This document shows positions 1 through 11,312 of a stretch of 64,000 nt of DNA, one piece after another. The stretch's first letter is position 1. Every line of letters begins with the position of its first letter. The notes under the pieces were generated by a model. It made no database searches. It saw nothing but the letters and a program-made list of their open reading frames with translations, and was not told where the DNA came from. A program made the translations under genes and the position numbers. The stretch is from Rhizophagus clarus (Eukaryota; Glomeromycota; Glomeromycetes; Glomerales; Glomeraceae). The stretch lies in contig BLAL01000262.1 of NCBI GenBank assembly GCA_015698045.1, positions 312,501 through 376,500 of the forward strand. Reading direction: 5' to 3'.

Positions 1-930
1 TAAATTTTTGGGAGTCATTAAAGGTAAGTAATATACCATATATCATAATATATATATATATATAGTCTTTCAACCCTTGCTTATATAGTTTTTATCTTTT
101 AGATGAAATAAATTATTCTCTTATTCTTGAGTATGCAAATAGCGGAACATTAGGAGAATATTTAAACAACGTTATAACACTTAAGCCAGAAATTCAATTG
201 AAATTTGCCAAAGAAATCGCAAGTGCGATCTTATGTTTACACGATAATGATATTATTCATCGAGACATTGTAAGTTTGAATAATTATATTATTTCAAAAT
301 TTAAATTTATGGTAATTAATTATTAAAACATTCTTCATTTTTAGCATCCTAATAATATCTTAATTCATGGACATGCAATTAAATTAGCGGATTTTGGGCG
401 TTCATGTTTACAAGGATCAGATGTTGATTCCGAAGTGTTTGGCGTATTACCTTATGTGGATCCTAAAATGCTTGATCCAAAAATTCCATATAATTTAACC
501 AAAAAATCTGACATATATAGTATAGGAGTAATACTCTGGCAATTAACAAGTTATTCGTCGCCTTTCAATTTCGAAAGAAGAAAAGATCACGCTTCTATTA
601 CATTAGAAATTCTTAATGGTGTAAGAGAAGAGCCTATTCCAAACACTAACATTAAATTTATTAGACTTTATCAACGTAAGTATAAAATTATATAGCATTT
701 TATTTTAGTACAATTAGATTAATAACCCAATTTAATTAATTATTTAAATAGAATGTTGGCGACATGAACCAGACGAAAGACCAGATGCTAATCAAGTAAT
801 TTTAGAACTTAATAATATTAATTTTGAAAATAATTTTAATTCTGAAGTAAATGAAATTAAAATAACAGTAGAATTAAAAAGTGAAGAAATTAAGGATCAT
901 TTTTCGGATTGTAATTTGTCAAATTATTAG
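1..930 (+). CDS. Protein kinase, C-terminal part (gene runs off left edge)
   Basis: Visible exons are 1-23, 103-269, 345-675 and 752-930, joined by GTAAGT-type donors and TAG acceptors; the stop is at 928-930. The joined protein carries the C-lobe of a protein kinase: LEYANSGTLGEYL after the hinge, the catalytic loop HRDIHPNNIL split by an intron straight after the HRDI codons, and the metal-binding LADFGRS. YVDPKML stands where APE is usual, as in many AMF kinases, and SDIYSIGVILWQLTS is followed by CWRHEPDERPDANQV. HRD and DFG aspartates are intact, so activity is plausible. The N-lobe lies outside the window. It is a close tandem paralogue of the gene at 2751-3980, with the same intron positions and phases. 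After the kinase fold comes an acidic tail ending KDHFSDCNLSNY. Substrate is unknown; kinase identity is secure. Confidence 0.88.
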
Positions 931-2607
931 ATCAGTTCATATTTACTTTTTATTTTTATTTTATTTTTGTGCTTTGTTTTTCCTAAGTAAATAAATAATA
1001 GACAAATTTTATACTCATATTGGCCCATATTTATCCAGTCTTCATGTCATGTACATCAAAATATTTATATATTTTTTTTTATAGTACAAATTATATTTGA
1101 TAAACTAAAGTTTCGATCAGTTCGATGTGTGACGGTATATACGATACACATCGCTTTAATGTTCGAAAAATACCAAGATAATAATAACGAAACAGGTAAA
1201 TGATGCCGATTTACAAGTATAAAATATACTAATAAACTTTGCGCTCGTATAATTTGATATTTTATATTTATTTAAATCATAAAAAAGTCTAATAATATTA
1301 ATTTTGCGTGACTAAAATCGTTATTTTACTTGGGGTTATTTACATAATTTCATGCAATACAAAAAATTCGGTTAATGAGAAATGTGAGCCACTAAATTTA
1401 CATAATATGCAAAATTTTAACGTAACTGAAAAAAAATTCATATTAATGTTAGTGTCAATCGTAACACTAAAGTTACTTTGATTTCTTTCGAGTGATAAAG
1501 GATACAATAATTTATTTTAATGTCACTTATAAAATGACTCTGAAAGCAACTAATAATTAAAACAGGGTAATCGACTTTATTGATTAAGGATGAAAATTAA
1601 CTTAACAAAATTTAATCTCTCTAGTTTTCTCCAAACTCGTGATTCAAAATTTAAGAAAATTAAATTATTGTTGACATATATTGAATCAAGAATTTTGATC
1701 AAATAATCAAACAGATTAAACAGCTGCTGATCGATATATTTTAATACAAGATGAATCGTTAAATTAATTATAACATTTAGAAATAGTTCTTATAGTTACA
1801 ACTGTATATTCACAAAGTGACTATCCAAGAGAAAATAACTAAAAATTTATCTGTTGTTTCACGCAGAAAACTTCAACTAAAGTGCTGTTCGTTGTTAATA
1901 TTATAGATAGATAATGTATAGGATTTACATCCACTCAATTCTTATCTAATGTATAATAAAAATAAAAATTAAATTATTGAAACGATAAAGGATTCCTGAA
2001 AATTACGTTAATAAAAGGTGGTTTTATTATGTAAACTAGCTTTCTGGTAGACATGTACTTACTGTACAACTGCAATGTATTTTGTGTACCACTGACAATC
2101 AGAGTTCGTGTCAGGACGTACCGCATTTCGTACAATTTACGGCGAGTTGCATATCTACTATTGCGCCCACTATATATAAAGATGTTTGCTGGATTTTATT
2201 TTCTGTTTTGGTCTTTTTACTTTTCTCCAAGTTATTAAAATTTTCTTCAAATAATTATAAAGAGCAGGGTAAAATTTTCCAAAGAAAAGAAACCTACATA
2301 GTTACCGCCAGCTTATAAAAAGATTAAAAAAGTATCATTAATAGAAAGACGAGTTTAAGAAATTCTGTCAAAAAGCTTAAAGGTACAAGATAACACTCAA
2401 AGACCACTTGTTGATGAAAAACTTGACGAAAGAATAAATTTTCGGTTGAAAATTTCAGAATAGAACATTCAAAAATAGTGCTCCGATAATTCTCCGCTTA
2501 AGGAAAATCAGCTATACCAAAAGAGGCCAAGTTGGATTCAGCTGTATAAACCCAAAAAAAAAGAATTTTCGAAAGAACTTTCGAAACACAATGGTTTTTT
2601 TTTTAAC
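931..2607. other. Intergenic region, first part duplicated downstream
   Basis: No supported gene. Bases 931 to about 1525 match 3981 to about 4460 with scattered changes; shared landmarks include AATAATAGACAAATTTT, GATAAACTAAAG, a CACTAAATTT stretch and ACAATAATTTATTTTAA against ACAATTTATTTTAA. This is the 3' flank of a kinase duplication. From about 1530 to 2600 I see only AT-rich sequence with short open frames lacking codon character. Confidence 0.6.
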
Positions 2608-2703
2608 ACAGCATATTCCAAAAAAGGGAAATTGACTATTCGATTAGCACCCCATAGGATTAGCACGATTAGCACGAACCATCCCTATTTGGGAATATGC
2701 TGT
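2608..2703. repeat. Short fold-back (MITE-like) element upstream of kinase 2
   Basis: ACAGCATATTCC at 2608-2619 is the exact reverse complement of GGAATATGCTGT at 2692-2703. The arms continue with 7 of 9 matches (AAAAAAGGG against CAAATAGGG), giving arms of about 21 bases around a 54-base centre with short GATTAGCAC repeats. It ends 47 bases before the first recognised kinase exon. No clear target duplication was found. Confidence 0.6.
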
Positions 2704-2750
2704 CATAATCTGTTGTGCAATTCAATTGATATTTCAATCTCATTATTCAG

Positions 2751-3980
2751 TTGTTGCTTAAAGACTGTCGTCATTATGATTATCAAGAATTTAAGATTCT
2801 TGCTGTGATTGGTTCTGGAGGGTCAGCTTCGGTTCATGCTGCGTACTGGAAAGATGATACAACAAAATTTGCAATCAAGAAAATTACTAAATCTTCTATG
2901 GAAGAAGAAATTATTAATGAGGTTTACATTTATAAACCTTAACTATTTAAAAGATTATAAATCCTCAAAAATAATAATAATGGTAAATTTATGTAGGTCA
3001 TCATAATGAAAAAAATCGACTTTCATCCAAACATAATCAAATTTATTGGAATTATAAAAGGTAATTACGTCGATAATAAATTTACATAATAATTTATCCA
3101 AGTATTTAATTGTTTACATACTCTTCCTTGTTTTTAGAGGAAATAAATTATTCACTTGTTCTTGAGTATGCAGATGGCGGAACATTAGGAGAATATTTAG
3201 ATAGCGTCGAAACACTTAAGCCGGAAATTCAATTGAAATTTTCCAAAGAAATCGCAAGTGCAATTTATTGTTTACATAATTATGATATCGTCCATCGAGA
3301 CATTGTAAGTTTAAATAATTTATTATATCAGATATTATTTCATAATTTAACCATCATAATTAATTAAAATATTCTTATATAATTAGCATCCCAATAATAT
3401 CCTAATTCATGGACATACAATAAAATTAGCAGATTTTGGGCGTTCATGCCTACAACTACAAGGATTAAGTGTTGATACCAGAGTATTTGGAGTATTACCT
3501 TATGTTGATCCTAAAATGCTTGATCCAGCGATCCCCTATAATTTAACCAAAAAGTCTGACATATATAGTATGGGAGTAATATTCTGGCAATTAACGAGTT
3601 GTTTATCGCCTTTCAATTTTGAAACAAAAGATCCCGCTTCTCTTACGCTAGAAATTCTTAATGGTAAAAGAGAAAATCCTATTCCAAACACAAATGTTAA
3701 ATTTATTAAACTTTATGAACGTAAGTATAAAAATTGTATATCGTTTTATTTTTAAAATAACGACAAAGTTAACAAACAAATTTCTTTATTTATTTAAATA
3801 GAATGTTGGCGATATGAGCCTAACGAAAGACCAGATGCTAATCAAGTGATTTCAGAACTTAAAAATATTGATTCTGAAAATAATTTTAATTCTGAAATAA
3901 ATGAAAGCGAAAAAATTAAAATAACAGAAGAATTTAAAAGTGAAGAAATTAAGGATCATTTTTCGGATTGTTACTTGTAA
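2751..3980 (+). CDS. Protein kinase (tandem paralogue 2), 5' exon not identified
   Basis: Exons seen: 2751-2921, 2997-3060, 3138-3304, 3387-3720, 3802-3980 (stop 3978-3980). The protein shows a complete kinase fold: Gly loop VIGSGGSASVHAAYW, the ATP lysine in FAIKKI, a conserved helix-C glutamate region (MEEEIINEVIIMKKI), HRDIHPNNIL, LADFGRS, YVDPKML, SDIYSMGVIFWQLTS, and a C-lobe ending EPNERPDANQV. The first exon has no ATG: it is preceded by CATTATTCAG, a good acceptor, and a stop lies in frame at 2727-2729, so an upstream exon must carry the start, but I could not place it. Intron phases equal those of the gene at 1-930. It differs from that gene by lacking two residues (FNFETKDP against FNFERRKDH) and by extra residues in SCLQLQG. 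It is probably an active kinase, with substrate unknown. Confidence 0.85.
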
Positions 3981-4460
3981 AATTATTAGATTTATTTTTA
4001 TTTTTATTTGTATTTATTTTGTTTTTGTACTTTGTTTCTTTTAAATAAATAATAGACAAATTTTGATTTTTTATTTATACTCACGGTGGTCTGGTTTGCA
4101 TGACATGTAGAATGTTTTTTACAGCATAAATTTGATAAACTAAAGCTTCTGTCAATTCGTCAAAAGTCGTTAAGATAAAAATAATGAACAGTGGGATGGA
4201 TACTGATTTATGAATAAAATAAAAAAATTATCTGATTGTATAAAAGAGAAAATATTCATTAGGCTAACAAAAAATATTATTTTACTTGGTAAATTACAGG
4301 ATTTCGTGTAATATACAAAGCTCGCTAAAGAAAATATAAACCACTAAATTTCACATGGATATGCATTTATGAATGGTCAACTACATCAACGTTAGTTAAT
4401 ATCGAACCAACAATTAAGGTTTCGAGTAACAGATGATACAATTATAACAATTTATTTTAA
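3981..4460. repeat. 3' flank of duplicated kinase unit
   Basis: This stretch matches the flank downstream of the first kinase (931 to about 1525), with several indels. The duplicated unit therefore covers the kinase gene plus roughly 0.5 kb of flank, which explains the head-to-tail gene pair. Confidence 0.65.
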
Positions 4461-4778
4461 ACAGCCTTTCATTTTTTTATTTAATCACGCCATTATAACT
4501 TCATTCATAATTGCCCTTTTTTAGAACTGATTTCGGAGTTATTTTACGCTGTCCTACGTTACTACTTTACTCCTTTCAAATTATCTTTTAAGTATTAGCC
4601 CCTTTTCATTTCCACCTAAAAGTCCTTTTTTTTTTCTCAGATTTAATTTTTCATTATGAAATGTAAAGAAATATGTAGTATATATATTTTATATTTACGT
4701 TTTAATTAATAACCTTTGTTCCGCATACTTTATCGATTATTTCTGTACTATCTGCTACAGCAGCCATTATTAAAAAAC

Positions 4779-4812
<34 letters not shown>

Positions 4813-6133
4813 GCAAGTTTTTGAATTTGACAGATTAAAATAAATATTTACTATTTACAAATAGTCGATCCGTTCTTAATCTTGCGTTAACATTAAAGAT
4901 TATGCTTAAAACTGAATGGTTCATTATTTATTCAAGCTGCGCCACTTTATTTTTGCAACCAATATGCTTACACTCTCTTTATTCCAGGCTGTACCACCTT
5001 TATTGACATCCATTTCCAAAATTTCCGGATATTTTTATCTCGCCCTAAAATTCTTTGCTATGAATGAAAATTCGCCTGTGGTATACACTTTCCATACGTG
5101 ATAATTATGCCCATGAATTCGAAGTTTGGTTGACTCTAAAGTAGCCCTGTAAGAATTATCCTTTTAAAGACGGATCCTTGTTCAAACAAATCGGGATTTA
5201 AGATTTTTTAACGACGCTGATGGCTTCGTCATATAAAGAGTAAGTACTAAAAGAAATTACTATCAAGATTATTAAAATCCCCTCAAAGTATTAATTGATA
5301 AAGTAGAAGATTTAATGCAATAAAAATTTATACCTTTTCCATCTCGCCCAAAACATACTTATGAACATACATTGTGCGAGTAGAGTAGAGCACACGAAGT
5401 TTCTACGAAAGATTATTACGAAAATGGTTATCTTATTAAAAAGACGTTGCGAAACGTTCTTGTTTTAATTAAATAATTGACAAAAGACGTTTTACAACGT
5501 CTTTATAATCAAAATTAATTAACATTTGGTTATTATAACAAAATTTAAAATAGATCATTTAACAAAAATTTTGAAGTGATATTGCACAAGAAGAAGTTTC
5601 TATCCCTATAATGAAAGAATTGCCTAAAAATTATCATGAAAAATGTCCATATTCATCTTACCTGAAATAACAATTCGTGCTATGAAAATATTCTTTTAAG
5701 AATTGTAAGTTATTAATCTATAAAAATTAACGTTCTTTATCATCTCTTTTTTTTTTTTTTGATTCAAATACTGTATTATACATATAAAAAAAAAAAAATA
5801 AAAGTACTACTTACATTAAGAAAGAACTCGACTGTCTTTGATTAAAGTTAACTTTATAGTGTCTAAAAGTAGAAAATTTAATAATCTTAATCAGTGAAAA
5901 AAAAAATTGAACGAACTAATTTGTTTATAAGGGGATTTGAAACCGAGATTTCCCGCTAAACTTTAAAGTATCGAAATTAATAATCAACATATTATTTTAG
6001 TCAATTTTTTTTTAAATAAAGCAAGTTATGAACATTAAATTACCTTAAATTGACAATATATTGTATTCCTGTTGCCGCAAATTTTATAGATTTATAAACA
6101 AACGCGCCAAAACGCAGGCAAATAAAAGGATCA
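4461..6133. other. Intergenic AT-rich region with homopolymers and an ACGTT block
   Basis: No supported gene. A run of T then a long run of A at about 4770-4810 could fold on itself. At about 5440-5510 lies a block in which ACGTTGCGAAACGTTC is followed by ACGTTTTACAACGTC, a small inverted design like the interior of the MITEs at 43.7 and 57.4 kb but without their ends. The rest shows nothing. Confidence 0.5.
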
Positions 6134-6685
6134 ATGGCACAAAAAAGTAATCTTTTGTGCTACACCAGAACGGATGAATTTACAAGATTTTTTCTTATAA
6201 AAACCTTCAAAAATTCCCTCACTGAAAGAAACATTCAATTTAATAATCTACAAATTAATCAAGAAACACGCAAGTCAAAAAAAAAACCAATGAACACCAA
6301 CAATATTCCACAAAATAATTTTAATAACAATGATTACGGATCTAATTCGCATACAACTGTTACTCATGCTGTCACACATAGTAATGTGATTTACGAACAA
6401 CCACCTATCCCAATTTCCTCTGATCAAAATCACCAACAATATTACGCGTACCAACAATCTACGCCCAATGTCTCTTCAAACGATATTCCTCAGTATAACT
6501 ATCAGCAATCCGCGTCCGATAATAATCAAAATTCATTACAGTCTAACGTCCTTCCACTACTCAATTCACTTAATATTACTATTAATTCTCCTCAAACAAG
6601 TATTATCATTATGCCTACAACTAATTCGGATATTCGACAAATTCTTTCTTATTTAAATCATTCTTCTTCTTCAACAAATAACTAG
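6134..6685 (+). CDS. Asn/Gln/Ser-rich hypothetical protein, 183 aa
   Basis: An uninterrupted frame runs from ATG 6134 to a TAG at 6683-6685. The N-terminal third is mixed and basic (KNSLTERNIQFNNLQINQETRKSKKK). From residue about 53 the protein is strongly enriched in Asn, Gln, Ser, Pro and Tyr (IPQNNFNNNDYGSN, YYAYQQSTPN), a prion-like or disordered composition. The C-terminus (LPLLNSLNITINSPQTSIIIM) is more hydrophobic and ends in a Ser run. An internal ATG at 6291 could be the real start. No domain is recognised. Low-complexity frames are common in AT-rich DNA, so this is a moderate call; a fungal transcription-factor or RNA-binding tail is possible but not shown. Confidence 0.45.
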   Translation: MAQKSNLLCYTRTDEFTRFFLIKTFKNSLTERNIQFNNLQINQETRKSKKKPMNTNNIPQNNFNNNDYGSNSHTTVTHAVTHSNVIYEQPPIPISSDQNHQQYYAYQQSTPNVSSNDIPQYNYQQSASDNNQNSLQSNVLPLLNSLNITINSPQTSIIIMPTTNSDIRQILSYLNHSSSSTNN

Positions 6686-8690
6686 AAAATTCGTTTTCAA
6701 TATAAATTCTTAAATAATTTGATTATTTAATATTTTCGTGTTCTAAATATATCTCCATGTTGGATTTATTATTCAATATTTTATTTTCTTTATTTTTTTA
6801 CATCGGATATTCTAATTTTTGCTATCATAGACAATCTATATGATCGTATCATAGAAAACAACGAAAAGTAACTTATTTCTAACATAACAATATTAATAAA
6901 TATTATCTTATTCTTATAACAGATTTAAAGAGAACTTAAAGTTAAAATGTGTTTTTCTACGTTATCACATAATAAAATTGTCATTATACAAAAATTCTCA
7001 TGATCAAATTAACTGAATAAAGAGTATTTCGTCAGAATGAATAACTTATTCATTAATAAAGAACGATTTTTTTTCATTGAGGAGGCGACACGATACAAAT
7101 ACGCCACATTGCATAAATTACAGCACATAGATGTGTTAAGCTTAACCGTCGTAATGCACGTGATTAACGCAATGCATTATAGTCATTGCGACATTGCGTG
7201 TCTATTATAATAAATATTTATTATGAAAGATCAAATCTCACTATAATTTGACATTTTAGCCTCTATTACTGTATAATTATTCGACAATGTGACCAAAAAT
7301 AAACATTAACCAAATCACGATACATAGTTCTTTCATTATGTAAAACCTGAAATGAAGTTTCTGAAGATTTAATTTGAACTTATTTATTTACGAACGATAT
7401 AGTATTTATACTTTAAAATATTTTTATTTGTTTCGTCAAAATTTTTGTCGCGATAATATATGTATACTGTATAACTTATGATCATCAAAAATATTTATTC
7501 GACATACATAATTTTACCCTGTTTAATAGAGATTGTTTTCCGGAAATTTTATTTTACGCTGCATCTTTTTGTAAGTCGTTAGATCTTTCAACTCGGTCTA
7601 CCATTAGTATAGTGCGCTAATCAACCTTTAAAATAATTTCACCGTATTACAGCAAAATAACTTGTGTGATAAATAACTATTTCTATTCATTAGAATGTGA
7701 CAAAAATGCTTGGTTGAACAATTCAAATGCCTCAATTAAGTAATTGTAATGGACCTAAGTTTGATAGTCTACCGTAGAAAAATTATCAGGAACCATGAGT
7801 TGTTACCGGCATCATCACGCATCAATTTTATGGAAATAATTCAAATATTTACGATTTAGTTGTAAAAATAATTACCACATTACTTTTGCGAGTTACTGAT
7901 TAATGGAAAATTTACGAAGCGACAATGAGGAATTGTTTATGAATGAACCTAAATTTGTATTCAATTAATCGTCAATGAGATAAGAAGTTTTCTCAAAAAT
8001 TGGTAAAGTCGCAAGTTTTAGTGAAAATCTTGTGAATTTAACGGTTAATAATTTTAAATTTACACAAAATAATCACCTTGAAGGATTTTATTTTATATTT
8101 AGATGAATTTGTTTAAATTGTAACGTCTAGGAAGTTGTCAGTAAAATACACATGTAACTATCTCTGTAAAAAAAAATTGATCCGTGTTTCATATTCCATG
8201 TTTCTTCCATGAAAGGCTCATTTTGACGGAATTTACAAATATAAATCATGGAAATTATCTGATTTATTTACATTTTTCTGAAAATCACGGATAAAATTTT
8301 TTACAGGGTTATCTTTGTTTGTAAATAATTACTGTATGTACAGTATGAATAAAATCATTATCTAACTTATTACATAGACCTAATGCAACATTACACTTTA
8401 CCAAAATTATCGAATATAGATTTAAAAACTCATTTTTATATATCCCGCTCAAGCTTTAATTTACGGGTATATATTACAATTAATTCAGTGTAATGTAACT
8501 TGCTGTTGCATAACAATGAATTTATGAATTATGGTTCTCGTCTTTTGATAACACATTATAACGACTGTAACATGCTGCGGTCGCAATGTACGCAAAATAA
8601 TTTTATTTGTACGTTGTTTGCGTCAAGCAGTTATCGAAAAATGGAACATATATATATATAAGCTACCTATCTGTTACAACTATCTAACAA
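6686..8690. other. Intergenic region containing one arm of an inverted repeat pair
   Basis: No gene supported. The segment 7040-7570 is described separately. A TATATATATATA run just before the gene at 8691 is a possible core promoter, though such runs are common here. Confidence 0.5.
7040..7570 (+). repeat. Diverged dispersed repeat, copy A (inverted copy at 14270-14880)
   Basis: Several blocks in this segment recur as reverse complements, in the reverse order, at 14270-14880. TAAATTACAGCACATA near 7117 matches TATGTGTTGTAATTTA near 14797; ACGAACGATAT with TTTGTTTCGTCAAA (7393-7441) matches TTTGACGAAACAAA with GTTCGTAAAT (14390-14445); and GATTGTTTTCCGGAAA with TTTTACGC (7530-7560) matches GCGTAAAATAAATTT with GGAAAACAATC (14281-14308). 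Gaps and substitutions are many, so the copies are old. The family is unknown. Confidence 0.65.
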
Positions 8691-9386
8691 ATGTGTAATT
8701 TAAAACGTCTTCTCTTTGGAATTATTCTCTTGTCATCATTTGGTTCAGCTTTTGCTGACGAATATGATCCTAAATCGGATGTTTTTGAACAAATAATTAA
8801 TGCGTTGGTTCCTATACTTATAGTTCTTTTATTTAGAGGATCAGAAGAAATTTCAGATGATGTAGAAGACAAAGTGAGATAACACAATGTGAAAAGAGCA
8901 TATTTGATAAATATCTTTTGTTAAAATTAGAAGAGCTTTCGATGACTTTCTTTTTTTTTATTATCCCTTTTTGTTTTACCAAGTATAGTGTTACATAAAA
9001 ACCACGAGAAATTCGCAGCACTCCTCTGGATTTCAATCCTTTCTGGGGTTGCAGCTGGCGTTGTTTTCATTATGATCATAATTAATTATATTATTTGCCA
9101 CATAAAGGTTAACAAAGAATTTGACGAATATTTTTCTGATATTTTATCTGCAACTTTAATTGATTTATGTCATATCTTTTCCGATATTTGTTTCCTGTTT
9201 TACACCCGAAGTATTCCCGTTGGTAATTTCACAGGTGTTTTCATCTATCTACATGCAGTAACTGGACTCTTAGGAGCAATTTTTCTGCTTTATATGATAA
9301 TTTATTGTTTCTTAGATTTATATTGCGTAAGATCCAGTAGAATCGAAGCCATTCTTGACAAATACCATTTTCATCTATATAACTGA
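8691..9386 (+). CDS. Small secreted or membrane hypothetical protein, probably two exons
   Basis: ATG 8691 opens a 22-residue signal peptide (MCNLKRLLFGIILLSSFGSA) followed by an acidic stretch, a hydrophobic segment ALVPILIVLLF, and EEISDDVEDK. A GTGAGA donor at 8874 closes this frame just before a stop. A second open stretch, about 8990-9386, encodes at least three more hydrophobic segments (ISILSGVAAGVVFIMIIINYII, a central one around HIFSDICFLFY, and VTGLLGAIFLLYMIIYCFL) and ends YHFHLYN. The acceptor is uncertain: AG at 9007-9008 keeps frame with the donor at 8874 but lacks a pyrimidine tract. The two could also be separate genes. No family is recognised; a four-pass membrane protein is the likeliest product. 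Confidence 0.5.
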
Positions 9387-10046
9387 AATCTAGGACGCGA
9401 TTTTCTATTCCTTTATATCTATAGGAAGTAAAGCTGCAAAAATATTTGTAGATATTTCTGCTAAATACCTCATTCCAATACCTTTCATCAGTAGTTCATA
9501 TGTTAAACATGGCACTCCTTTCTGGAAATGATTGTTATTGAACGAAGTTAATATTAGCGTTAAATATGATTTACCTTTATAGTTATGCTGTTGAAAAAAA
9601 ACTGAAAAGTTCGGCTTATTAAATATGATTTTTTATATTCATCATGTTTATAAGAAACGGTGGGAAAGGGAACTATATTAACATTTGTTTATCATGTGTA
9701 AAAAATTCGGGATTTGGAGGTACGTAAAGTACAATCATACTACAAGAGTTAAATAAATATCAGCAGTAATTGTTTTAGACAACTAGTGACAATTATTACA
9801 AGTTGAGATTAGAGCGTACGTAATTAACAATATTTACGATACTAGAAAACATTAAAATATTCAATAATATAACATTGGAATTCCACAATAGTTTCGTCAT
9901 AGTTCCGTCAGTTGAATGATTGTTTCACGTGTAAAATAAACAAATATTTAAAAAATACCTTTATTTAAAATATATACACTACTGTAAAAAAAAATACTAA
10001 TTCAACAAACTAATTTTGCAAAAACCAATATCTAAGTAATCCTAAG
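9387..10046. other. Intergenic, nothing recognised
   Basis: AT-rich sequence between the convergent genes ending at 9386 and 10047. No repeat or coding signal stands out. Confidence 0.5.
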
Positions 10047-11312
10047 TCACCTGGAAGCTGCTTTACTCACTAATATTATTTGTTTTAAGTCACTACATTT
10101 TTGACTATATTTTTGATTTAATTCACCATATTTTTTTAATCCACCATATTCTGCCTCTAAGTAATTTATATTTCCATTTAAAATACTCTTAATAATAAAT
10201 TCATCATTTGGGGATAGTAATAAACACAAAAATCTAAAACAAAGAAAATGAGAATATTGTGTGCTTTTGTTTTTACCTGATGAGCATTTAAACCTAACTT
10301 TCTTCATTCTAGTAAGATGAGAAAAGATAGCAAGGAAAATAATAGGAATAAAAAAAATTAAAGTATAACAATAAAGAATCAACTTTATAATCCATGAAGA
10401 ATATAATTCTTTTTGACTATTTTTACGACTAGTGTAAATATCAAATAAACTGCTACTTATGCTATAAAAAAAAACAAAACCCAACAAAATTTCTCCAACT
10501 ATCATTATACTATGTCTTAGAATTCGATCAGTAGCAGGATCTAATTTATAATTATGATTACTAGTAGAATAAATTAACGTTAAAAAAACCGGTGTTAAAA
10601 TAATATATAAAAAACTTATAATGATCGAAAATATACCAATATAATTTTCTAAACTTAAAACGTCATTTTTACGTTTTAACTTTTTGATGTGACACGTGAT
10701 AAAATATTTTTCATCATTATTTTTTTTATCACCTTTATCATATGGTTTAATAAATTTTGCCATTTCTTTTAAAATATTATCAGAAATATATAAAAACATT
10801 GGTTTAAATGCTTTATCGGTCACATTAGGCATAGAATCCACTTTTCTTTTTTGAGCGTAATTATAAGTAGCAGCACCCATAATCGTGCCAATTAAACCGC
10901 CTGCACTAACTAAACCAGAAAATAAACTGCCAACATTATTGGCTGAATCCGTTTCCTCTACCATTTTTAATAGTTTTCCCATTACAATACTAATTATAAA
11001 TACTAAAATGGATGCAGCTATTACATTCCTTCTAAGTTTGTGATTTTTTTCAAATAATAAATATTGTTCATTTAAACTTATAATTCCAAATCGAGCTTCT
11101 TGAATCTTCTTATCATCATTGAGAGTTGTTTCGATAGTTTTTTTAGTTCCTTCTTTGGCTTCTTTAATGATCTTTTCAACATCATCAATCGTCTCATCAA
11201 TAGTTAATATCGTTTCGATAGCTTCTTTATTTCCATCTTTGGTTATTTTAATGACCTTTTTAACAAATTTATTAATATCCTCGTCCGGTTTATGGTTAGT
11301 GATGTTATTCAT
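10047..11312 (-). CDS. Multi-pass membrane hypothetical protein, 421 aa
   Basis: The frame is open without introns from an ATG at 11312-11310 (MNNITNHKPDED) to the stop at 10047; it stays open upstream but with no other ATG. The N-terminus holds a charged helical stretch with two imperfect repeats (KDGNKEAIETILTIDETID and KEGTKKTIETTLNDDKKI), probably coiled coil. Hydrophobic segments follow: VIAASILVFIISIVMGKL, a Gly-rich one (LFSGLVSAGGLIGTIMGAA), IGIFSIIISFLYIILTPVF, IMIVGEILLGFVFFYSI and LILYCYTLIFFIPIIFLAIF. Basic loops lie between them, and the tail YGELNQKYSQKCSDLKQI looks helical. This is a real gene by length and pattern. I recognise no family; similar AMF proteins are lineage-specific and of unknown role. 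Confidence 0.7.
   Translation of the reverse strand: MNNITNHKPDEDINKFVKKVIKITKDGNKEAIETILTIDETIDDVEKIIKEAKEGTKKTIETTLNDDKKIQEARFGIISLNEQYLLFEKNHKLRRNVIAASILVFIISIVMGKLLKMVEETDSANNVGSLFSGLVSAGGLIGTIMGAATYNYAQKRKVDSMPNVTDKAFKPMFLYISDNILKEMAKFIKPYDKGDKKNNDEKYFITCHIKKLKRKNDVLSLENYIGIFSIIISFLYIILTPVFLTLIYSTSNHNYKLDPATDRILRHSIMIVGEILLGFVFFYSISSSLFDIYTSRKNSQKELYSSWIIKLILYCYTLIFFIPIIFLAIFSHLTRMKKVRFKCSSGKNKSTQYSHFLCFRFLCLLLSPNDEFIIKSILNGNINYLEAEYGGLKKYGELNQKYSQKCSDLKQIILVSKAASR

Noticed and set aside
2053-2318. Two overlapping short plus-strand frames
   Set aside because: No domain, no codon bias, no splice or homology support.
2751-2753. TTG at 2751 as start codon of kinase 2
   Set aside because: It follows a good CAG acceptor and eukaryotic genes rarely start at TTG; an upstream exon is more likely.
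4769-4810. T-run/A-run as a terminator or origin
   Set aside because: Homopolymer runs of this size are frequent in this DNA and nothing else at the site supports a function.
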